The notes beneath the pieces were generated by a model. That model made no database searches. It had not been told where the DNA came from and saw only the letters and a list, made by a program, of their open reading frames with translations. Of a stretch of DNA of 64,000 bases, positions 16,959 through 25,534 are shown piece by piece. A program made the translations under genes and the position numbers. Position 1 is the stretch's first letter, and each line of letters begins with the position of its first letter. Source of the stretch: Hyphomicrobiales bacterium (lineage in GTDB: Bacteria > Pseudomonadota > Alphaproteobacteria > Rhizobiales > JAJFHB01); contig JAJFHE010000048.1 in assembly GCA_021775755.1 (NCBI GenBank), forward strand, positions 31,230 to 95,229, written 5' to 3'.

Positions 16959-16978
16959 TCCGACATTTCACAGCGCTG

Positions 16979-18070
16979 CTACGGCAGGGTGCCCTGCACG
17001 CCTTCGACATAGTAATCCATCGACAGGAGATCCCCGTCGCTTAGAACCTCGCCGGCGGGAACACGTTCGGTTCCGGAATTATCGTTGACCGGCCCGGCGA
17101 AGGGATGCAGTTCGCCATTCGAGATGGCCTCTCGCGCGGTTTCGACCTGCGCCCGTACATCTGCCGGCACCGCATCGTTCAGCGGCGCGAGCTCGACCAT
17201 ATCCTGGGCAATACCGCCCCAGACATCGGTCGAGGAGGCACCGCCGCCAAGAACCGCATTCACGCTGTCGATGTAGTAGCCGTTCCAGACGTGAGTGCTG
17301 GCGGTCAGATGGGCGTCGGGCCCGTATTTCGACATGTCGGAGTGATAGCCGATGGCATAAACCTCACGGTCCTGCGCGGCCTGAACCACTGCCGTGGAGT
17401 CGGTGTGTTGGGTCACCACGTCGGCGCCCTGGTCGATGAGGGCTTCGGCGGCTTCGCGTTCTTTGCCGGGATCGTACCAGGACGACACCCAGACGACACG
17501 AACCTCGATGTCCGGATTGACACTGCGGGCGCCGCGCGTAAACGCGTTGATGCCGCGCACGACTTCGGGGATAGGGAACGCCGCCACATAGCCGATGATG
17601 TTCGACTTGGTCATGGAGCCGGCGACGATGCCGGTCAGGTAGCGGCCTTCGTAGAAGCGTGCGAGATAGGTCGAGACGTTATCAGAGCGCTTGTAGCCCG
17701 TGGCATGGGCGAAGGTGACATTCGGGAACTGTCGCGCGACCTTGATGGTCGGGTTCATGTAGCCGAACGATGTCGTGAAAATCAGCGTATTGCCATCGGC
17801 GGCAAGTTGGCGGATGACGCGCTCGGCATCGGCACCTTCAGGCACCGATTCCACGTAGCTCGTGTCTATGCGGTCGCCGAACTCGGCAATGATCGCCTGG
17901 CGTCCCAGTTCATGCTGGTAGGTCCAGCCGGCATCGCCGATCGGGCTCACATAGACGAAGCCGATTTTCAACGGATCATCGGCCCGCAGCAGCCCTGCGC
18001 CCGCGGCCACCGCGATAACCGCGACCGCAAAGAACGCGGTTATTCGTTGCAATTTCTGGTCTGTTTTCAT
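16979..18070 (-). CDS. BMP-family ABC transporter solute-binding protein
   Basis: The periplasmic component of a nucleoside/purine-type importer (Bmp/PnrA/Med family). The 363-aa precursor has an N-terminal signal segment with hydrophobic core F-F-A-V-A-V-I-A-V-A-A-G-A-G and cleavage near A-D-D at about residue 31. The mature protein begins with the family hallmark I-G-F-V-Y-V-S-P-I-G-D-A-G-W-T. The G-R-Y-L-T-G-I-V-A-G segment near 145 and D-V-V-T-Q-H-T-D-S near 234 are typical. AAAGGGAG precedes the ATG. The two permeases and the ATPase lie upstream in the same unit. Known relatives bind nucleosides; here guanine, xanthine, urate, guanosine or allantoin are all possible ligands. Confidence 0.92.
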   Translation of the reverse strand: MKTDQKLQRITAFFAVAVIAVAAGAGLLRADDPLKIGFVYVSPIGDAGWTYQHELGRQAIIAEFGDRIDTSYVESVPEGADAERVIRQLAADGNTLIFTTSFGYMNPTIKVARQFPNVTFAHATGYKRSDNVSTYLARFYEGRYLTGIVAGSMTKSNIIGYVAAFPIPEVVRGINAFTRGARSVNPDIEVRVVWVSSWYDPGKEREAAEALIDQGADVVTQHTDSTAVVQAAQDREVYAIGYHSDMSKYGPDAHLTASTHVWNGYYIDSVNAVLGGGASSTDVWGGIAQDMVELAPLNDAVPADVRAQVETAREAISNGELHPFAGPVNDNSGTERVPAGEVLSDGDLLSMDYYVEGVQGTLP

Positions 18071-18121
18071 TGTGTTATCTCCCTTTACCTGAACTACATG
18101 TAAGCTGTGACCGGACGCTGC

Positions 18122-19051
18122 TCAGGCGCCCGGGTGGAATGGTTTGCCGAGCGATGCGGGCGCATTCAACCGGATCTTGGTGGCATCGCGCGAGATCATC
18201 GCGAGCACGATGACGGTGGCAAGATAGGGCAACGTGGCGACCAGATGGGACGAGACGTCGTACCCCACTGCCTGCACGTGCAGGCTCAAAATGGTGATGC
18301 CGCCGAAGAGATAGGCTCCGATCAAAACGCGTCCCGGACGCCAGGTTGCGAACACGACCAGCGCCAGCGCGATCCAGCCGCGCCCCGCCGTCATGTTTTC
18401 CGCCCACTGCGGCGTATAGACGAGCGAGAGATAGGCGCCCGCCAGCCCCGCCATGGCGCCCCCGAACATAACGGCCAAAAAGCGGATCTTCACGACCGAA
18501 TAGCCGATGGCGTGGGCCGCATGATGCGACTCACCTACGGCGCGCAGGATAAGACCGCCACGCGAGTGGAAGAGGAACCACGAGACAAGCGCGAACATGA
18601 CGATCGAGAAATAAATCAATGCGTCATGATTAAAGAGCAACGGCCCGACGATCGGGATGTCAGCGAGGAACGGGATGGGGATCGGCTTCAGACCCTCGAT
18701 CGGCGTACCGACAAAGTCGAGGCCGATGAACGCGGACATGCCGATACCGAAAATCGTCAGCGCCAGACCGGTCGCCACCTGGTTGGTGAGAAGCACCTGG
18801 GTCAGCGTGCCGAACACGAGCGACAGGAGGATGCCGGCGGCAATCGCGGCGAGGATGCCGAAATAGGGATTGCCGGTGAGCACCGTCGCAATGAATCCGG
18901 CAACGGCGCCGACGAGCATCATGCCCTCCACACCGAGGTTCAGCACGCCGGACTTTTCGGCAATCAGTTCGCCGAGCGCCGCAAAGACAAGCGGCGTACC
19001 GGCACGAATGGTTCCGACAAGAATGGCAATTGCGGTGTCCATACCATCCAT
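18122..19051 (-). CDS. ABC transporter permease, BMP/nucleoside-type (second permease)
   Basis: A 309-aa integral inner-membrane permease of the branched-chain/nucleoside import class, related to NupQ. About eight to ten hydrophobic helices are visible (A-I-A-I-L-V-G-T-I-R-A-G-T-P-L-V-F-A-A-L-G-E-L at the N-terminus), with the conserved E-K-S-G-V-L-N-L-G-V-E-G-M-M motif near residue 32 and the ABC-coupling region A-V-G-E-S-H-H-A-A-H-A-I-G near 172. The start lies four bases after the stop of the preceding permease gene. The bmp gene follows after 51 bases. Confidence 0.92.
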   Translation of the reverse strand: MDGMDTAIAILVGTIRAGTPLVFAALGELIAEKSGVLNLGVEGMMLVGAVAGFIATVLTGNPYFGILAAIAAGILLSLVFGTLTQVLLTNQVATGLALTIFGIGMSAFIGLDFVGTPIEGLKPIPIPFLADIPIVGPLLFNHDALIYFSIVMFALVSWFLFHSRGGLILRAVGESHHAAHAIGYSVVKIRFLAVMFGGAMAGLAGAYLSLVYTPQWAENMTAGRGWIALALVVFATWRPGRVLIGAYLFGGITILSLHVQAVGYDVSSHLVATLPYLATVIVLAMISRDATKIRLNAPASLGKPFHPGA

Positions 19052-19055
19052 GGCG

Positions 19056-20129
19056 TCAGGCCTCCTTGGGCGTGGCCGTCAGCTTGATGCGGTAGCGCAC
19101 CAGAACTTCCGAACCGAGAACGAAAAACAGGAGCAGTCCCTGGAACACACCGGTGACCGCAAGTGGCAGGTTGAGATTGATCTGCAGCGACTCGCCGCCG
19201 AGATACATGAGCGACATCAAAAGGCTCGCCAGCACAATGCCAAACGGATGCAGGCGCCCGAGAAAGGCAACGATGATCGCGGCGAACCCGTAGCCCGGCG
19301 AGACAACGGGCTGCAGCTGGCCAATGGTTCCCGACACTTCCGAGATCCCGGCAAGCCCGGCGAGCGCCCCCGAGACAAGGAAGCTCAGGAGCACGACACC
19401 TTTCTGGCTGTAGCCCGCATAGGCGGCAGCCGCCGGCGCCTGGCCTGCGACCTGGACCTTGAAGCCCTGAAAGGTGCGTGACATGAAGATCCACACGATG
19501 ATCGTTACAATCACCGCCAGGATGACGCCGGCATGAAGTCTCGTGCCCTCCACCAGAACCGGCATCAGGCCATAGTCGTTGAAGAGCCGGGTTTCGGGGA
19601 AATTAAAGCCGTCCGGATCGCGCCACGGCCCGTGCACCAGATAGCCGAGAAACTGGATCGCGACATAGGTCAGCATCAAGCTGGTGAGGATCTCGTTGGC
19701 ATTGAAGCGGTTCTTGAGGATTGCGGGAATGGCGCCCCAGGCGAGCCCGCCCGCGGCACCGGCAATCAACATCAGCGGCAGCAGCCATATGCCTTCATTT
19801 CCCCAGAAGGCGAGCGCCACGCCACCGCCGCAGATGGCGCCCATGGTGAGTTGGCCTTCAGCACCGATGTTCCAGACATTGCCGCGAAAACCAACCGACA
19901 GGCCGACGGCGCAAAGCAGCAAGGGCGTTGCCTTGATGGCCCACTCGCCAATGCCGTAGACGCTGGTCAACGGCCGCACAAAGAAGGTGTAGAGCGCCAG
20001 AAAGGGATCGCGGCCGAGTGCCGTAAACAGGATGACGCCCGTGATGACGGTAAGTGCCGCCGCAATGAGCGGCGTCGCATACTGCATCCATTTCGACGAG
20101 GTCTGGCGCGGTTCAAGCCGGAGCAGCAT
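19056..20129 (-). CDS. ABC transporter permease, BMP/nucleoside-type (first permease)
   Basis: A 357-aa membrane permease related to NupP. A cytoplasmic N-terminus is followed by multiple helices and the family motif F-R-G-N-V-W-N-I-G-A-E-G-Q-L near residue 90. The EAA-like coupling loop reads V-A-G-Q-A-P-A-A-A-A-Y-A-G. The start is ATG 20129 because an AGGAGGT site precedes it; the longer frame to 20156 has no such site. It overlaps the end of the ATPase gene by 17 bases, consistent with translational coupling and a single importer complex. Confidence 0.92.
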   Translation of the reverse strand: MLLRLEPRQTSSKWMQYATPLIAAALTVITGVILFTALGRDPFLALYTFFVRPLTSVYGIGEWAIKATPLLLCAVGLSVGFRGNVWNIGAEGQLTMGAICGGGVALAFWGNEGIWLLPLMLIAGAAGGLAWGAIPAILKNRFNANEILTSLMLTYVAIQFLGYLVHGPWRDPDGFNFPETRLFNDYGLMPVLVEGTRLHAGVILAVIVTIIVWIFMSRTFQGFKVQVAGQAPAAAAYAGYSQKGVVLLSFLVSGALAGLAGISEVSGTIGQLQPVVSPGYGFAAIIVAFLGRLHPFGIVLASLLMSLMYLGGESLQINLNLPLAVTGVFQGLLLFFVLGSEVLVRYRIKLTATPKEA

Positions 20130-21654
20130 GGTGCACCTCCTGTGTCGCATCGGCAAATTGCCCGCTCATCCAGCGGCCGATCTCTTCGACATTGGTCTCG
20201 CTCGTCGGTCTGACAGGCGACAGCCGCCCCTCCGAGATCACGGCAATGCTGTCGCAGATTTCAAACAGTTCATCGAGATCTTCCGATACCACCAGTACCG
20301 AGGCCCCGCGTGACGCCAGGTCGATAATCGCCTGATGAATGATCGTCGCCGCGCCGACATCGACGCCCCAGGTCGGGTGGCCCAGAACCAGAATCTTCGG
20401 CTCCAGCATGATTTCGCGGCCGATGATGAATTTCTGCAGGTTGCCGCCGGAAAGGCTCTTTGCTTCCGCGTCGATGCCATCGGAACGCACGTCGAAGTTT
20501 TTCCGGATGCGCGTTGCATAGTCGCGCATGTGACCGAAATCGATGAAGCCCTGCGGCGATACCATTTCGTGCTGGTAGGAGGTAAGCAGCGCATTGTTGG
20601 CAAGCGACATTTCCGGCACCGCGCCGCGGCCGAGCCGCTCTTCGGGCACGAAAGCGAGACCACGCGCGCGCCGGCGCGCCGGCGACACGGTTGCCACGCC
20701 CTCACCGTCAATCCGGATCATGTCGGATCTGGGCGAAATCAACTCGCCGTTGATCGCGGCAAGCAGCTCCTTTTGGCCGTTACCGGCAACGCCCGCGATG
20801 CCCAGAACCTCTCCCTTCCGGACGGTGAGATCGATGCCATTGAGATCCGTGCCGTGCGGGTCGGGCGACGGGATCGCAAGACCGTGCAAACTCAGCTGTG
20901 TCTCGCCTTCAAGGGCGCGGCCATCGCGTTTGCAGACCGGTAGCTCGGAACCGATCATCATTTCCGCAAGGCTCTTCGGCGTTTCCTCACGCGGGGTGCA
21001 ATGCGCCGTCACCTTGCCGCCCCGCAGCACGGTGGCGCTGTCGCAAAGCACCTGAATTTCCTCAAGCTTGTGGGAGATATAAAGGATGCTGCAGCCTTCG
21101 CTTGAGAGCCGCTGCAATGTTTCGAAAAGCTTCTCGACTTCCTGCGGCGTCAGCACCGATGTCGGCTCATCCATGATCAGGACTTTCGGGTCCTGCACCA
21201 GGCAGCGGATGATCTCAACGCGCTGGCGCTCGCCGACGGAGAGCGCATGGACGTGCTGATGCGGGTTGATCGGCAGGCCGTAACGCTCTGAAATCTCTTC
21301 GATTTCCGATGTCAGCACTTTCAAATCATGCGCTTCGTCGATGCCGAGCGAAATGTTCTCCGCCACCGTCAGCGTATCGAACAGGTTGAAGTGCTGGAAC
21401 ACCATGCCGATGCCGAGGGCGCGCGCCTGGCTCGGATTTGCGATGTGCACGGGCGCCCCGTTCCACAGGATTTCGCCCGCATCGGCGCGCACCACGCCAT
21501 AAATGATCTTGACCAGCGTCGACTTGCCGGCGCCGTTCTCGCCAAGCAGCGCATGCACTTCACCGGGCAGGATGGCGAGGTCAATTGCATCGTTCGCAAG
21601 CACGCCGGGATACTGCTTGGTGATCCCTTTAAGTTCCAGTTGTGATGTCGACAA
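20113..21654 (-). CDS. ABC transporter ATPase, double nucleotide-binding domain, BMP/nucleoside-type
   Basis: A 513-aa ATPase with two fused nucleotide-binding domains that energises the adjacent permeases. Domain 1 has Walker A G-E-N-G-A-G-K-S-T near residue 38, signature L-S-V-G-E-R-Q-R-V-E-I and Walker B V-L-I-M-D-E-P-T. Domain 2 has a degenerate Walker A (G-V-A-G-N-G-Q-K-E), signature L-S-G-G-N-L-Q-K and a Walker B region reading I-L-V-L-G-H-P-T-W-G, where most relatives have A-Q-P-T-R-G. TTG 21654 is chosen as start because GGGAGG lies just upstream. The in-frame extension to 22059 is antisense-like sequence across guaD. Confidence 0.92.
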   Translation of the reverse strand: MSTSQLELKGITKQYPGVLANDAIDLAILPGEVHALLGENGAGKSTLVKIIYGVVRADAGEILWNGAPVHIANPSQARALGIGMVFQHFNLFDTLTVAENISLGIDEAHDLKVLTSEIEEISERYGLPINPHQHVHALSVGERQRVEIIRCLVQDPKVLIMDEPTSVLTPQEVEKLFETLQRLSSEGCSILYISHKLEEIQVLCDSATVLRGGKVTAHCTPREETPKSLAEMMIGSELPVCKRDGRALEGETQLSLHGLAIPSPDPHGTDLNGIDLTVRKGEVLGIAGVAGNGQKELLAAINGELISPRSDMIRIDGEGVATVSPARRRARGLAFVPEERLGRGAVPEMSLANNALLTSYQHEMVSPQGFIDFGHMRDYATRIRKNFDVRSDGIDAEAKSLSGGNLQKFIIGREIMLEPKILVLGHPTWGVDVGAATIIHQAIIDLASRGASVLVVSEDLDELFEICDSIAVISEGRLSPVRPTSETNVEEIGRWMSGQFADATQEVHHAAPA

Positions 21655-21685
21655 AGCGCCCTCCCCGCACTCTAACGCGTGCTTC

Positions 21686-22162
21686 CTAATACATGATTTT
21701 GTCGGGCTTAACCCGCCATTCCTCGAAGATATCCCGCGCTTCCTGAAGCTCGACGTGACGCATTTCAATGGCGCGGTCTTCGATCTCTTTCGGGATTTCG
21801 CGGTAGATGTGATCGTCGTCAAATCCGATATCCGCGGCATCCTTGCGCGTGTTGGCAAAGTAAACCGCGTCGAGGCGCGCCCAGTAGATTGCCGCCAGAC
21901 ACATCGGGCACGGCTCGCAGCTTGTGTAGATGACGCAGCCTTCCAGCGAGAACGTCCCAAGCGCGGTGCACGCCTCGCGGATTGCCGAAACCTCAGCGTG
22001 CGCGGTCGGATCGTTGGCGCTTGTGACCTTGTTGAACCCCTCGGACACGATCTCGCCATCGCGGACGATCACCGCACCGAAGGGACCGCCGAGATTGGCG
22101 CGCATGCGTTCAGCCGACAGCTCAATGGCGCGGCCCATAAATCTGGCGTGGGCGTCAGACAT
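21686..22162 (-). CDS. guaD: Guanine deaminase (cytidine-deaminase-fold type)
   Basis: Deaminates guanine to xanthine, feeding the xanthine dehydrogenase encoded just upstream. The 158-aa product carries the zinc site His55 and catalytic Glu57 (P-T-A-H-A-E-V), plus Cys85 and Cys88 (S-C-E-P-C-P-M-C). The sequence around these motifs and the C-terminal D-D-D-H-I-Y-R-E-I resemble Bacillus-type GuaD more than tRNA adenosine deaminase. ATG 22162 is chosen; the frame reaches 22327 but overlaps xdhC. It overlaps the xdhC end by eight bases. Confidence 0.88.
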   Translation of the reverse strand: MSDAHARFMGRAIELSAERMRANLGGPFGAVIVRDGEIVSEGFNKVTSANDPTAHAEVSAIREACTALGTFSLEGCVIYTSCEPCPMCLAAIYWARLDAVYFANTRKDAADIGFDDDHIYREIPKEIEDRAIEMRHVELQEARDIFEEWRVKPDKIMY

Positions 22163-23207
22163 GGCGCCGGGCTCCTTGCGATTTTCGTTCCGAGGTTTCA
22201 GCAACGGGCCGACTGAGACGGGTAAGCAAATCAGCCGCGACCGAGGCGGCAATGACAGCGGGTTCCTTGCCGGAGATGGTGTCAAGACCGATGGGGCAGA
22301 TGAGGCGGGCGAGCGTTTCGTCGCCAAGACCCTTGGCGCTCAGCCGCGACAGGAAGCGGGCCTTTTTGGTCGCCGACCCGATGAGGCCGAGATAGGCGCC
22401 GTCGCCGCGGCGCAGAACCGCTTCGCACACCGCCTGATCGAGATCGTGGGAATGAGTCATGACCAGAAAGAACGTATCCGGCGGCGCGTCTTCAACCGCA
22501 TATTGCGGCATTGCGGATTGCAGCACGTCGACACCGTCGGGGATATCTCCCTCAAATGCATCGTCACGGCTGTCGATCCAGGTAAGTGCAAAGGGCAGCG
22601 GCATCAGCGCGCGCACCACGGCACGCCCCACATGGCCCGCGCCGAAGAGCCAGACCGGCTGGCGCTCATCGCCGAGATAATCGACGAGCGCACAATCGCT
22701 TTCCCCCAGCGCGACGGCAAAGCGGCTGGTACCGGAAAGAACCTCAGCTATGAGGGATTGCAATTCCTCCGATCCATCGGGCACGGATGCGTCCGCCGTC
22801 ACAACGTCCCGGCGATAGATTCCGTCCTCTCCAAACACGGCGACATAGGCAGCACGGCACGGCGCTCCGGCGGCGGCATTGAGATTCTGCGCCCAGGCTT
22901 CGTCCGTCGGTGCGAAGAGTTCAAACAACAGCCGCGCCGTGCCGCCGCAGCATTGGCCAAGTTCCGGGCCGAGCGAAAACTGCCGGAGCGCCGCGGCCTG
23001 CGCGCCGCCGAGCATGTCCCGCGCCGTTGCCAAAGTTTCGAACTCAAGCTGGCCACCGCCGATCGTGTCTTCAAAACCGCCCTGATGCACCAGCATACGG
23101 GCCCCGGGTTCGCGCGGCACCGAGCCCTGAACGTCGATGACCGTCACCGAGACGACGGGCGTGCCGCCGCTTAGCAGATCGCACAACACTCCGTGCCAGG
23201 GTTTCAT
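22155..23207 (-). CDS. xdhC: Xanthine dehydrogenase accessory protein XdhC
   Basis: A 350-aa chaperone that binds the molybdenum cofactor, protects it while a cysteine desulfurase adds the sulfido ligand, and inserts it into XdhB. The N-terminal XdhC/CoxI domain has V-T-V-I-D-V-Q-G-S-V-P-R-E-P-G-A-R-M and the Cys pair G-Q-C-C-G-G near residue 84. The C-terminal Rossmann domain starts with P-V-W-L-F-G-A-G-H-V-G near residue 183 and has S-H-D-L-D near 253. Its ATG overlaps the xdhB stop by four bases. Confidence 0.94.
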   Translation of the reverse strand: MKPWHGVLCDLLSGGTPVVSVTVIDVQGSVPREPGARMLVHQGGFEDTIGGGQLEFETLATARDMLGGAQAAALRQFSLGPELGQCCGGTARLLFELFAPTDEAWAQNLNAAAGAPCRAAYVAVFGEDGIYRRDVVTADASVPDGSEELQSLIAEVLSGTSRFAVALGESDCALVDYLGDERQPVWLFGAGHVGRAVVRALMPLPFALTWIDSRDDAFEGDIPDGVDVLQSAMPQYAVEDAPPDTFFLVMTHSHDLDQAVCEAVLRRGDGAYLGLIGSATKKARFLSRLSAKGLGDETLARLICPIGLDTISGKEPAVIAASVAADLLTRLSRPVAETSERKSQGARRHV

Positions 23208-25534
23208 GACGCCGCCCTCGCCTTCAGACCGGAAATGGCCGCGAGCAGACGCTCCGGCGTTGCCGGGGCATCGAGGTCCGGCAGCAGTTTGTATCCGCCC
23301 ACCGAGGCGACGGCATCTGTTAACGCGCTCAGTACGGAGATGGCCAGCATCAACGGCGGCTCACCGATCGCCTTGGAGCGGTAGATCGTGTCTTCGACGT
23401 TGCGGCCCTTATCCCAGATGGCAATGCGGAAGTCGTCCGGCCGGTCGCTGCAGGCGGGGATCTTGTAGGTCGATGGCGCATGGGTCATGAGGCGTCCGGC
23501 ATCGTTCCACCAGAGTTCTTCAGTGGTGAGCCAGCCCATGCCTTGAATGAAACCGCCCTCGATCTGGCCAAGATCGATTGCCGGATTAAGCGATTGCCCC
23601 GCATCGTGAAGGATATCCACCCGGGTGACACGGTTCTCGCCGGTCAGGGTGTCGACAATGACCTCGCTCACAGCCGCGCCATAGGCAAAGTAGTAGAATG
23701 GCCGGCCGCGGCCGGTCATCGGGTCCCAGTGGATTTTCGGCGTCTTGTAGAAACCGGTGGCCGAAAGCGACACACGCGCCATATAGGCCTCGTTGACGAG
23801 ATCGGCGAAGCTCATCTCCTCGTTGCCGATCCGCACGCGGTTGGGCAGGAAGACGATCTGTTCGCGCGGGACATTGTGGGCGTCTATCGCATGCTGGATG
23901 AGGCGTTCCTTGATCGTGCGCGCGGCGGCCTGCGCTGCCATGCCGTTAAGATCCGAACCCGACGATGCCGCGGTAGCGGACGTGTTCGGCACCTTGGCGG
24001 TTGTTGTCGAGGTAATCTTGACGCGTTCGATATCGATCTGGAATTCCTGCGCCACCACCTGCGCCACCTTGACGAAGAGGCCCTGGCCCATCTCCGTGCC
24101 GCCGTGGTTCAGATGCACGCTGCCGTCCTTGTAGACATGCACCAGCGCACCGGCCTGGTTGAGAAACGTGTTCGTGAAAGATATGCCGAATTTCACCGGC
24201 GTCAGCGCGATGCCTTTCTTGAGTATGTTGCCGGCAGCGTTGTACTCGCGGATCGTGGCGCGGCGCGCCCGGTAGTTCGAACTTGTTTCCAACTCCTCGA
24301 TCAGTTCCGGCGCGACATTGTCCTCCACGGTCATGTGGTAGGGCGTCACGTTGCGGTCGCCGGTTCCGTAGAGATTGGCCTTGCGTACGTCGAGCGGGTC
24401 GCGCCCGGTCTGCAGCGCGATCTCGTCCATGACGCGCTCGATTGCGACCATGCCCTGGGGGCCGCCGAACCCGCGGAACGCCGTGTTCGACACGGTGTGG
24501 GTCTTGCAGCGGTGCGAGGTGATGGTGGCGTTCTGCAGATAATAACAGTTGTCCGAGTGGAACATGGCACGGTCGCAGATGGCGCCGGAGAGGTCCGCCG
24601 ACATACCGCATCTTGCCGCCTGCATAAATTCGATGCCCTGGATCACACCATCGTCGTCATAAGCAACGTCGTGCTCGATGACGAAGTCGTGGCGCTTGCC
24701 GGTCATCTCCATGTCGTCATCGCGGTCAAGGCGCACCTTCGCGGGCCGGCCGGTGTTGCGCACCACCAGGGCGGCAATGGCGGCCATCAGAGCGGGCTGG
24801 CTCTCCTTGCCGCCGAACCCTCCGCCCATACGGCGCAGTTCAACGGTCACCGCATGATCGGGCACGCCGAGCACCTTGGCGACATTGTGCTGAACTTCGC
24901 TCGGGTGCTGGGTGGAAGAATAGACATGCACGTCGGCATCTTCGCCGGGCACCGCGTAGGCGACCTGGCCTTCGAGGTAAAAATGATCCTGCCCGCCGAT
25001 GCGCATCCGGCCTGAATGGCGATTGGGCGCCGTTTCAAGCGCCTGTGCCGCATCGCCCAGCTTCATCTTCATCTGCGGCAGAACGAATGATTTCGCCGCG
25101 AGCGCTTCATCGACCGTCAGGTAGGCTTCCAAGTCCTCATACTCGATAACCGCCAGACCGGCGGCAGCGCGGGCCTCGTCGATCGAAGGGGCGGCAACCG
25201 CGAAAATCGACTGACCGACATAACAGACTTCCGTCTCGGCAAAGACCGGGTCGTCGCCCATGACGGGGCTTGCGTCATTGATGCCGGGCACATCGGCGGC
25301 GCTCAGGACGCAGGCGACACCTGGGGCGGAGCGGACGGGCGCAAGGTCGAGCGACGCAAGCCTGGCATGGGGCCGCGTGCTCATGGCGATATAGACCTGA
25401 AGCGTACCCGGCAGCTCGGGAATATCGTCGATGTAAACGGCGGTACCGGCGACGTGCTTGTGCGAGCTGTCGTGGATGCTTGAGGTGTGGACGGCACCGC
25501 GGATGTTTTCATTGGTGGCGGGAGCGCTGGTCAT
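23204..25534 (-). CDS. xdhB: Xanthine dehydrogenase, molybdopterin-binding subunit
   Basis: The 776-aa catalytic subunit that hydroxylates hypoxanthine and xanthine to urate at the molybdenum centre. Recognisable blocks are the start H-K-H-V-A-G-T-A-V-Y-I-D-D near residue 25, M-G-G-G-F-G-G-K-E-S near 246, the substrate-positioning F-R-G-F-G-G-P-Q-G near 348, and the C-terminal catalytic Glu in K-A-I-G-E-P-P-L. Length and motifs fit bacterial XdhB rather than CO or aldehyde dehydrogenase. It overlaps xdhA and xdhC by four bases each, so the three subunit and chaperone genes are translationally coupled. Confidence 0.95.
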   Translation of the reverse strand: MTSAPATNENIRGAVHTSSIHDSSHKHVAGTAVYIDDIPELPGTLQVYIAMSTRPHARLASLDLAPVRSAPGVACVLSAADVPGINDASPVMGDDPVFAETEVCYVGQSIFAVAAPSIDEARAAAGLAVIEYEDLEAYLTVDEALAAKSFVLPQMKMKLGDAAQALETAPNRHSGRMRIGGQDHFYLEGQVAYAVPGEDADVHVYSSTQHPSEVQHNVAKVLGVPDHAVTVELRRMGGGFGGKESQPALMAAIAALVVRNTGRPAKVRLDRDDDMEMTGKRHDFVIEHDVAYDDDGVIQGIEFMQAARCGMSADLSGAICDRAMFHSDNCYYLQNATITSHRCKTHTVSNTAFRGFGGPQGMVAIERVMDEIALQTGRDPLDVRKANLYGTGDRNVTPYHMTVEDNVAPELIEELETSSNYRARRATIREYNAAGNILKKGIALTPVKFGISFTNTFLNQAGALVHVYKDGSVHLNHGGTEMGQGLFVKVAQVVAQEFQIDIERVKITSTTTAKVPNTSATAASSGSDLNGMAAQAAARTIKERLIQHAIDAHNVPREQIVFLPNRVRIGNEEMSFADLVNEAYMARVSLSATGFYKTPKIHWDPMTGRGRPFYYFAYGAAVSEVIVDTLTGENRVTRVDILHDAGQSLNPAIDLGQIEGGFIQGMGWLTTEELWWNDAGRLMTHAPSTYKIPACSDRPDDFRIAIWDKGRNVEDTIYRSKAIGEPPLMLAISVLSALTDAVASVGGYKLLPDLDAPATPERLLAAISGLKARAAS

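Noticed and set aside
21655..22059. Possible 135-residue N-terminal extension of the ABC ATPase
   Set aside because: It runs across guaD on the same strand in another frame and has no transporter-like sequence; TTG 21654 has a good Shine-Dalgarno site.
23480..25015. 511-codon plus-strand open frame opposite xdhB
   Set aside because: xdhB on the other strand has all expected motifs; the antisense frame is His/Arg/Gly-rich without recognisable domains.
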